The notes below the pieces were generated by a model. That model saw nothing but the letters and a program-made list of their open reading frames with translations. It did no database searches and was not told the origin of the DNA. The translations under genes were made by a program, and so were the position numbers. A DNA stretch of 46,849 nucleotides from Spirochaetales bacterium Spiro_07. GTDB taxonomy: Bacteria; Spirochaetota; Spirochaetia; Treponematales; Treponemataceae. Below, piece by piece: positions 40,659-46,849 of this stretch (the first letter of the stretch is position 1; every line of letters begins with the position of its first letter). The stretch spans positions 1 to 46,849 of the forward strand of contig LVBI01000038.1 in NCBI GenBank assembly GCA_001603145.1, read 5' to 3'.

Positions 40659-43082
40659 ATGGCTTACGAAGTAACAGCAACACGCCGGCGTCCTCAGACT
40701 TTTGAAGACTTAGTCGGGCAAGAATTTGTCGTGGCGACACTCAAAAATGCAATTGAAACAGGAAAAATAGCGCACGCCTATTTGTTTTCTGGCCCGCGCG
40801 GTTGCGGAAAAACTTCAAGCGCCCGCATTTTGGCAAAGGCGCTCAACTGCGAAAAAGGCCCGAACGCCACACCTTGCGGCGAATGCAACACTTGCCGCGA
40901 AATTGCGCGCGGCTCAAACCTTGATGTAATCGAAATAGACGGTGCTTCAAATACAAGCGTAAACGACGTTCGCCAGATTAAAGACGAGGTGCTTTTTCCG
41001 CCGAACAGCTCACGATATAAAATCTACATAATTGACGAAGTTCATATGCTCTCTACAAGCGCGTTCAACGCATTGCTCAAAACAATCGAAGAACCGCCGC
41101 CTTATGTTATTTTCATTTTTGCCACAACTGAGCTTCACAAAGTTCCGGCCACTATAAAGAGCCGCTGCCAACAGTTCAACTTCCGCCTTGTTGCGCCTGA
41201 AATTGTAAAAGGCCTTTTGGCAGATGCGGCCGCAGAAATGAACATTAAGGCTGACGACGAAGCGCTTTACTGGATTGCACGCGAATCGACCGGCTCTGTT
41301 CGCGATGCATACACGCTTTTTGACCAGGTTGCGGCTTTTTCAGGCGACCACATAACATTTGAGAAAATCCGCGACAAGCTTGGCCTTACGAGCGTAGACA
41401 GCCTTAACGAGCTATGCGAGCTTTTGATTGACAACAACACAGGCGTTGCTCTTGAAAAGCTTGACGGCATCTTGCAGTCTGGCGTTTCAATCGAACAGTT
41501 TGTCATTAATTTTTCAGATTATCTTAGAAGCCTTATTCTCATTCAGAACGGCGTAACAAAAGAATCTCTGCTCGGGCAGTCTGCTTCGCGTTTTTCGCAA
41601 AAAGTTCTTGCCCAATGGGATTCAATCAAGCTTGAAAGGGCGCTTTCGATGTTCCTTCAGCTTTACCGCGACATACGCTATTCGCTTTCGCCGCGGTTTG
41701 AGCTTGAGCTTGCACTTTCAAGACTTGCATTTCTGGCCGGTTACGTTTCTCCGGCAGAAGTCAAGAAAGCTGTTGATGCCGCCAGAAACTTGCTGCTCGC
41801 CGGCGCAAAGATTAACCCGCAAGGGCTGCCGCCGCAAAATCAAGGTGGCATGAACCCTTTATCCCGGGGCGGTTTCAGCAGAGACAATACTGAAACCGCA
41901 TTTATTCCGAACAGCTCAAATCCATTTGACGCAATCCGCCGCAATATAACGGAAACAAGGCCGCAGCCGCAAAGCTATGCGCAGCCTGCAACACCGGCGA
42001 ATCAGCCTGTGCATCAGTTTGATAACAAGCCTGCACAGCAAAATATGCCTCAATATGCAGCTTCAAATGCTACGTTTGCGCCGGTTGAGTCGCCAAAGCC
42101 GCAAAATTATGCACATGTTGCGCCACAAGCAATGCAACAACCTCAAAAGCCTATGCCTCCCGCGCAGCAAAGTTATGCACAACCGCCGCTTCCAGCAAAT
42201 TCTTACGCAACCCCGGAAACACCGCATAATGCGAGCCACAATTATCAAATAAACATGCAAGCGGCGTCTTTCGCTTTTGATAACGCCGGTGACACTCCGA
42301 CAGCAAATCATCAGCAAGCTTTTCCAAAGCAAAATCAGCAGTTTCAAGCTGAAAGACCGGCCGTGCAGAGCAATTTTCAGCAGACTTATCCACAAGCTGA
42401 ACAGCAGCCAGCATTTCAGGCCGCAAAGCCAGAATTTGCGCAAAGACCGCAGCAAGCGCCAACACCGCAATTTGTTCAGCAGACGCAGGCAATACAGAAT
42501 TTCGGTACGGCAGCTGCTCAAGCTTTTCAACCAGAAGAAAGCCATTTTGCTCAATATGAACAATTTGCGCCGGACGAGCCGCCCGAATCAGATTATGATG
42601 AAGAATACTACGATGATTCTTACGAAGAAGATCATTCAAATGTAGATTCTGCTTTGCAAAGTTTTGACCCAACAGAGAGAAGGGCAGCGCAGCCGCAGAA
42701 TCAGCCAGTGCAGAGCCAGCCGATAGAGCAAAACCGAGGCGCGCCGCAAGAATCATCTGACAAAGATTCACTCATCGAAGAAGCGGTCAACCGCATTTCT
42801 TCAGAAAAGACGCTAATCGGCACGGCGCTTCTCAACGCGGTGCGTTGGTCTATCAACGGCGGCAAAGTTACATGCTTTATCGAAAAACCGTTCTTGAAAA
42901 ATCAGCTTGACGCTGAGAGAAGCTACATAAGCTCGGTTTTTTCTGCAATAAACGGCGCGCCATTGGCTTTTGAGGTTGAGCTTGCGGCGCACGAAACATC
43001 AGGTGAAGCACAACAAGAAGACGTGCCTGAAGAAGTTAATCTTCTTTGCCAGGTCTTTAAAGGAAAGCAAATTCCGCAATAA
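40659..43082 (+). CDS. dnaX: DNA polymerase III subunits gamma and tau (DnaX)
   Basis: 807 residues. AAA+ ATPase: Walker A GPRGCGKT (45-52), zinc module Cys64, Cys73, Cys76, Cys79 (CEKGPNATPCGECNTC), Walker B IIDEVHMLS and sensor SRC. After the clamp-loader domains (to about 370) comes a 300-residue Gln/Pro/Ala-rich linker, with repeats like PQPQSYAQPATPANQP, then an acidic stretch (about 640-660) and a short C-terminal domain (SEKTLIGTALLNAVRWSING). It loads the beta clamp. It leads the dnaX-ybaB-recR operon. Confidence 0.93.
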   Translation: MAYEVTATRRRPQTFEDLVGQEFVVATLKNAIETGKIAHAYLFSGPRGCGKTSSARILAKALNCEKGPNATPCGECNTCREIARGSNLDVIEIDGASNTSVNDVRQIKDEVLFPPNSSRYKIYIIDEVHMLSTSAFNALLKTIEEPPPYVIFIFATTELHKVPATIKSRCQQFNFRLVAPEIVKGLLADAAAEMNIKADDEALYWIARESTGSVRDAYTLFDQVAAFSGDHITFEKIRDKLGLTSVDSLNELCELLIDNNTGVALEKLDGILQSGVSIEQFVINFSDYLRSLILIQNGVTKESLLGQSASRFSQKVLAQWDSIKLERALSMFLQLYRDIRYSLSPRFELELALSRLAFLAGYVSPAEVKKAVDAARNLLLAGAKINPQGLPPQNQGGMNPLSRGGFSRDNTETAFIPNSSNPFDAIRRNITETRPQPQSYAQPATPANQPVHQFDNKPAQQNMPQYAASNATFAPVESPKPQNYAHVAPQAMQQPQKPMPPAQQSYAQPPLPANSYATPETPHNASHNYQINMQAASFAFDNAGDTPTANHQQAFPKQNQQFQAERPAVQSNFQQTYPQAEQQPAFQAAKPEFAQRPQQAPTPQFVQQTQAIQNFGTAAAQAFQPEESHFAQYEQFAPDEPPESDYDEEYYDDSYEEDHSNVDSALQSFDPTERRAAQPQNQPVQSQPIEQNRGAPQESSDKDSLIEEAVNRISSEKTLIGTALLNAVRWSINGGKVTCFIEKPFLKNQLDAERSYISSVFSAINGAPLAFEVELAAHETSGEAQQEDVPEEVNLLCQVFKGKQIPQ

Positions 43083-43105
43083 CTGAAAATAAAACAGGAG
43101 CAATT

Positions 43106-43423
43106 ATGAACATAAATCCGTTTGAACTTTTGAAAAACGCACAGAATCTTCAGCAGCAGTTCGGCAAGGTGCAAGAAGACCTTAAGACGTTGACCGCAAC
43201 AGGCGCTTCGGGCGGCGGCATTGTAAAGCTTACCGTCAACGGCCAGATGGAAATTACATCGCTTGTTATTGACCCGGTTGCAGTTGACCCGCGCGACGTG
43301 CCGATGCTTCAAGATTTGATTGTAGCCGCCCACAGAGACGCGCTTTCAAAAATAAAGGAAATAATCACCGAAAAGCTCGGCCCTATGGTCGGCGGATTGA
43401 ACATTCCGGGATTGAACGCATAA
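43106..43423 (+). CDS. ybaB: YbaB/EbfC family nucleoid-associated protein
   Basis: 105 residues. LLKNAQNLQQQFGKVQEDLK and GIVKLTVNGQMEITSLVIDP are the family marks. A dimeric DNA-binding protein near recombination genes in most bacteria. AGGAG lies ahead of the ATG. Between dnaX and recR, the conserved order. Confidence 0.93.
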   Translation: MNINPFELLKNAQNLQQQFGKVQEDLKTLTATGASGGGIVKLTVNGQMEITSLVIDPVAVDPRDVPMLQDLIVAAHRDALSKIKEIITEKLGPMVGGLNIPGLNA

Positions 43424-44017
43424 ATGAACGCACTGGAAGAACTTACAGAATCATTTTCGCGGTTGCCGGGCATCGGCAAGAAAAGTGCGGCCCGCATCGC
43501 GATTCATATTCTGAAAACTGACGAATCTTTTGCGCAAAACCTTGCGCAGCAGCTTTTAACGTTGCACGAGCGCATACATCCGTGCCCGATTTGCGGCGCA
43601 TACACCGAAAAAGACACTTGCGACATCTGCACAGACCCTCTGCGCGACAGAAGCCTTCTATGCGTTGTTGAGCAGCCGCAGGACGTGCAGACAATCGAAG
43701 CTTCGCGCGAATTTCACGGACTTTTTCATGTGCTTGGCGGCGTAATCGCACCGCTTGAAGGCATAGGTCCTGAACAGCTTTCGTTCAATTCGCTTATTGA
43801 GCGTGTAAAAAACGAAAACATTCAAGAAGTCATCATCGCAACAAACCCGACAATCGAAGGCGACACAACCGCGCTGTATGCGCAAAAGCTGCTTTCAGAG
43901 CTTCATGTGAATGTTTCGCGCCTTGCTTCAGGCTTGCCTGTTGGCGGCGACCTTGAATATGCCGACAAACTGACGCTTCAGCGAAGCTTCCGCGGCCGCA
44001 TCTCGCTCGGCAGCTAA
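43424..44017 (+). CDS. recR: Recombination protein RecR
   Basis: 197 residues. Helix-hairpin-helix FSRLPGIGKKSAARIAIHIL, zinc finger CPICGAYTEKDTCDICTDP, and Toprim domain (VVEQPQDVQTIEASREFHGL, FHVLGGVIAPLEGIGPEQL, IATNPTIEGDTTALY). Works with RecO and RecF in gap repair. Its ATG directly follows the ybaB stop (TAAATG), so it is coupled. Confidence 0.95.
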   Translation: MNALEELTESFSRLPGIGKKSAARIAIHILKTDESFAQNLAQQLLTLHERIHPCPICGAYTEKDTCDICTDPLRDRSLLCVVEQPQDVQTIEASREFHGLFHVLGGVIAPLEGIGPEQLSFNSLIERVKNENIQEVIIATNPTIEGDTTALYAQKLLSELHVNVSRLASGLPVGGDLEYADKLTLQRSFRGRISLGS

Positions 44018-44021
44018 TAGA

Positions 44022-44112
44022 TGTCATTGCGGGCAACAAACTTAACAAGTTTTCGCTTGCGGAAACTTGCAGCGGTTCGCCAGATAAAGCTTAATCGCGA
44101 ACCCGGCAATCT
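44022..44112. repeat. Divergent palindromic element copy 9
   Basis: TGTCATTGCGGG at one end and CCCGGCAATCT at the other are imperfectly complementary. Two inner stems: AAGTTTTCGC/GCGGAAACTT (44047-44068) and GGTTCGC/GCGAACC (44074-44103). Same three-stem shape as the others but unlike loops. Confidence 0.55.
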
Positions 44113-44226
44113 ATTTCTGTAAAAATTTTGTAAAACCATGCTTTTTTGTGCGTTCACACTCTATGCAAAATTGATTTTTGTGTAATTATTTTTATACAGA
44201 TATTAATACAAATAGTGGGATTTAAA

Positions 44227-45355
44227 ATGAAGTTCTTGAAAGCCCTTGACACACAAAAAGCAGGTTTCATAATCAACTCGAAAGCTCAATAGCTTAACAG
44301 CAGTACTTACCGCCATTGTTTTGGCCGTTACTCTTGCCGCATGCGGTGGCGGAGGAGGTGGCAGCGGCAACGACTCAAAGAACAAATTCCACCACGACGC
44401 CGAAGTGGGCAAATGGGGTCCGGGCAATTCTACCGGCGGCGGCTTTGGCGGAAACGGCGGCCCGCTAGGCGGTGTAAGCGACATCTACATAAACGGCAAT
44501 CCTTCGCTTGACGTGACGGGTTACACATTCAACGGCACAACTTATTCAGATTTAAAAGACTTTGCAAAAGCGATATTAGAAAACGGAACAACCGAAGATG
44601 TTTTCTACGTCAACTTTAATGTTGCAGGCGAAAGCGCACCGAGAACCGCGCGTATTCGAGCAAACAGCGCGGCAAACCCCGGTGACGACTTAACGATTGA
44701 TTATCAGTATAAAGCTACATACACAATACCAAGTACAACCGGAGCAGCAGCAACTACTCAAGAAGTGTTTTACTATAAACGAGACGGTCTGAACCTTAAT
44801 CTGCCAATTCTTTCAGATTCAGATTATGCTGAGCCTGACGGCGATGGAATTGAATATCATGCAAATAAATGGCTTGTACAAGGTCAGACTGTTTCAGGCG
44901 GCAACGTACTGATTCATGCTTTTGGTGACGTTGCTATCGGTGATATAACACCTACAGTTGACCGTACATACGGCTTCAAAAACTCTGGCGAACTTGTTGT
45001 AAATAGCACTGGAACAGTTGCTGTAAATAATAGTGGCAGAAGTTCTATAACAAAGATAGAACTTCCTGCTTCGGGCAGTGTTGCTCTTGATTTGAGCCAA
45101 GTTACAAACCTTGCAATTGCAAACAATGGTGCAGCATTAGAAAAGCAAATAGAATCTTTGCCAGAAGAATATCTTGAAGAAGTCTCACGCTATATACAAC
45201 TGTTGCAATACAAAATCGCCGCACTTGAGCAACAAAAAAAAGAAAAACAATCCAACGGAATAATTTTTGGGCTTGGAAAAGGCAAATTTAAAGTTCCAGA
45301 TGATATTAATGCATATGATGATGTAGTTACAGAAGAATTCGAGGATTATTTATGA
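44227..45355 (+). pseudogene. Frameshifted lipoprotein fused in frame to a DUF2281/VapB-type antitoxin
   Basis: The ATG at 44227 opens MKFLKALDTQKAGFII and stops at 44290-44292. A lipoprotein signal (STRKLNSLTAVLTAIVLAV, then TLAAC, lipobox) is in the +1 frame from 44273, right after a stop in that frame and with no start codon; removing one A at 44281-44283 would join them. Then come Gly-rich and beta-rich stretches to about residue 260, and, from about 45135, EKQIESLPEEYLEEVSRYI and FGLGKGKFKVPDDINAYDDV, the DUF2281 antitoxin. The antitoxin has no start codon of its own. Ends in ATGA over the toxin start. Confidence 0.7.
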
Positions 45356-45761
45356 AAATTCTTTTGGATACGCATATTCTCATTTGGATTTTACAAGATG
45401 ACGAAAGGCTTCCTTCTAAAGCTCGAAATGTTCTCACAAATTCCGAAACAGAACTTTTTTTACAGCAGTGCAAGTATTTGGGAAGCACAAATAAAGCATA
45501 TCAAAAAATCTGAGGAATTCTCTCTTTCCGGTGAATTGTTGAATGATTTGTGCATAAGATCAGGCTTGAAATGTCTTACAGTTAAGCCGAAACATGCAAT
45601 TGCCTTAAAAACGCTTTCATGTTTCACCAGATGCGCCACGTAAGCACAAAGACCCTTTTGATAGAATTATCATCTGCCAAGCAAAAAGCGAAAATATGCA
45701 TTTCTTAACTCACGACAGCTTTATTCCATATTACAACGAACCCTGCGTGATTTTGGCCTGA
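45352..45761 (+). pseudogene. VapC-like PIN toxin broken by two frameshifts
   Basis: Frame 1 gives MKILLDTHILIWILQDDERL to ETELF; frame 2 continues with YSSASIWEAQIKHIKKSEEF to LKTLSCF; frame 3 completes with PDAPRKHKDPFDRIIICQAK and HFLTHDSFIPYYN to the TGA at 45759-45761. Together they match a full PIN toxin. One extra T in T7 (45455-45461) and one near 45622-45624 account for both shifts. Overlaps the antitoxin end by 4 bases, so the pair was once a normal operon. PIN acids Asp6 and those near DRIII are present. Confidence 0.8.
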
Positions 45762-45874
45762 AAAAAGCTTTTCTTCTACATAGTCTATGCCACACATATC
45801 CATACTGTATTAGCGTAACTACACACCATTGCAGAAATTCTCAAGCAGCCAGCAAAAAAGCCGATAGACTAGAT

Positions 45875-46765
45875 ATGAGCAATATCACCCCTAAATGTCA
45901 TTTTTGCAACGAATGCAGAGGAACAGGCTGCATCTCAGAATTACCCGGAACAGGCGGCATACGCAAGAACATCAATTTTCAGCTTAATTGTAGCGACTGG
46001 GATATTTATCCGCGGACTGAAATTTCTGACGAAGAGCTTTTCAAGCTTAAAGCACCAAAAATAAGGCTTGCACCGATTACAGGCGGCTGCGAGAACATCG
46101 GCTATGCAATAGAAGAGCAGTATTACTTTGACATGATAGAAGCATGCTGCCGTGCAAACATTGCGCTGAGCATTGGCGACGGCTGCCCCGACATAAAGCT
46201 TAAAAGCGGAATAGCTGCTGTTGAAAAAAACAAGGCAAAAGCCGCCGTCTTTATCAAGCCTTATGCAAACAAGAAAATCATCGAAAGGGCAGAGTGGGCT
46301 TCGGACATTGCCGAAATAGTCGGCATAGACATTGACGCTTATAATATCATCACGATGAGAAACCTCGTCAGTCTTGAAAAAAAGAATGCGGAACTTCTGG
46401 CAGAAATAAAGCAGTATGTGAACAACGTGCTCAAAGTGCCGTTCGCGCTTAAAGGTATATTCACGATGCAAGACATTGAGCTTGTAAAAGCAGTTAAGCC
46501 TGATATTGTGGCAATTTCAAACCACGGCGGAAGAGTAGACAACCGCACCGGCAGCACAATCGATTTTCTGGCGGAGCACAACGACATTCTTAAGCAGAAT
46601 TGCGGCGAACTCTGGATTGACGGCGGCATTAGAAAGAAGCGCGACTTATGCGTTGCTTCTTATTTTGGCGCAAAAGAAGTCATGATTGCACGCCCGCTTA
46701 TAAGCGCATTGTGCAAAGACGGCATCAACGGCGTAAAAGACTATATCGAAAAGACTTACAGCTGA
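45875..46765 (+). CDS. FMN-dependent alpha-hydroxy-acid oxidase/dehydrogenase-like protein
   Basis: 296 residues. FMN TIM barrel: APITGGCENIGYAI, KVPFALKGIFTMQD (Lys), AISNHGGRVDNRTG (active-site His), WIDGGIRKKRD and AKEVMIARPLI. The N-terminus has Cys8, Cys11, Cys14 and Cys19 (KCHFCNECRGTGC) followed by LPGTGG, as in the short clostridial-type members. It would oxidise a 2-hydroxy acid; the substrate and the role of the Cys cluster are not known. No ribosome site precedes the ATG. Confidence 0.83.
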   Translation: MSNITPKCHFCNECRGTGCISELPGTGGIRKNINFQLNCSDWDIYPRTEISDEELFKLKAPKIRLAPITGGCENIGYAIEEQYYFDMIEACCRANIALSIGDGCPDIKLKSGIAAVEKNKAKAAVFIKPYANKKIIERAEWASDIAEIVGIDIDAYNIITMRNLVSLEKKNAELLAEIKQYVNNVLKVPFALKGIFTMQDIELVKAVKPDIVAISNHGGRVDNRTGSTIDFLAEHNDILKQNCGELWIDGGIRKKRDLCVASYFGAKEVMIARPLISALCKDGINGVKDYIEKTYS

Positions 46766-46849
46766 CAGGCGCGGTTCGTGCCACCGCTTGAATGCTTTAT
46801 TTCGCTTTTCTCAAGTTTTTCATTTCAAAGCTGTTAAAAAAATAGCGTT

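Noticed and set aside
42151-42771. Long minus-strand frames inside dnaX
   Set aside because: They mirror the low-complexity Gln/Pro linker; dnaX itself is intact and no ribosome site or known family is seen.
44227-45761. Sequencing error as the full explanation for the three frameshifts
   Set aside because: Possible, since each is a one-base gain at a homopolymer, but many longer homopolymers elsewhere in the window are in frame; left open, not adopted.
1-46849. tRNA, rRNA, insertion sequences, integrases or prophage genes
   Set aside because: None seen on either strand; absence is by eye, so a tRNA scan would be needed to exclude small RNA genes.

Overview
The window reads as chromosomal DNA of a spirochaete, most likely a gut- or rumen-type Treponema. 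The grounds are protein resemblance by eye (a DUF4954 protein, a def-fmt-PASTA protein-aroDE-rpiA row, a dnaX with a long Gln/Pro linker, many short lipoproteins), moderate GC, and genes packed on both strands. The genus call is inference; no rRNA, tRNA, phage, insertion sequence or CRISPR array is visible.

Layout. 1-4400: end of a PucR/CdaR-type regulator, a membrane LuxR-type regulator, an S41-type lipoprotein, and an NfeD-stomatin operon, all but the first on the minus strand. 4400-8900: small accessory genes (GyrI-like plus VOC pair, a VapBC-like toxin-antitoxin, DUF3781, SAP protein, HTH/zinc-ribbon regulator, ClbS/DfsB-like protein) with unusually rich upstream regions. 8900-12650: minus strand HAD 5'-nucleotidase, methyltransferase, lipoprotein, and a flavodoxin-glutathione peroxidase operon. 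12790-18500: radical SAM protein, YczE-type membrane protein with a putative glycosidase-like protein, YbaK, uracil-DNA-glycosylase-like protein, and a small secreted protein divergent from an HTH regulator. 18600-31600: minus strand block of queH, ymdB, an exported protein, proS, a membrane nuclease with a translationally coupled 30-residue lipoprotein, a lipid-kinase-like gene, purD and proA-proB-proC. 31700-44000: plus strand housekeeping block of the DUF4954 gene, def-fmt-PASTA-aroDE-rpiA, an exported transglutaminase-like protein, and dnaX-ybaB-recR. 44200-46770: a broken lipoprotein fused in frame to a VapB-type antitoxin, a broken PIN toxin, and an FMN-dependent alpha-hydroxy-acid oxidase-like gene.

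Four patterns cut across the genes. (1) A family of intergenic palindromic elements, two hairpins inside an outer inverted repeat, whose stem sequences differ from copy to copy while staying complementary. (2) Many first genes start with ATG only 6-8 bases after a -10 hexamer and have no Shine-Dalgarno, pointing to leaderless mRNAs. (3) A shared TGACA-N6-TGTCA palindrome at fixed distance from an extended -10 upstream of at least two genes, and a related half in a third, plus two homologous leaders that each encode a peptide starting MFGRLLR. (4) Short 21-bp-period tandem palindromes in three intergenic gaps. The strongest candidates for something undescribed are the palindromic element family, the leaderless module and the lipoprotein-antitoxin chimera.
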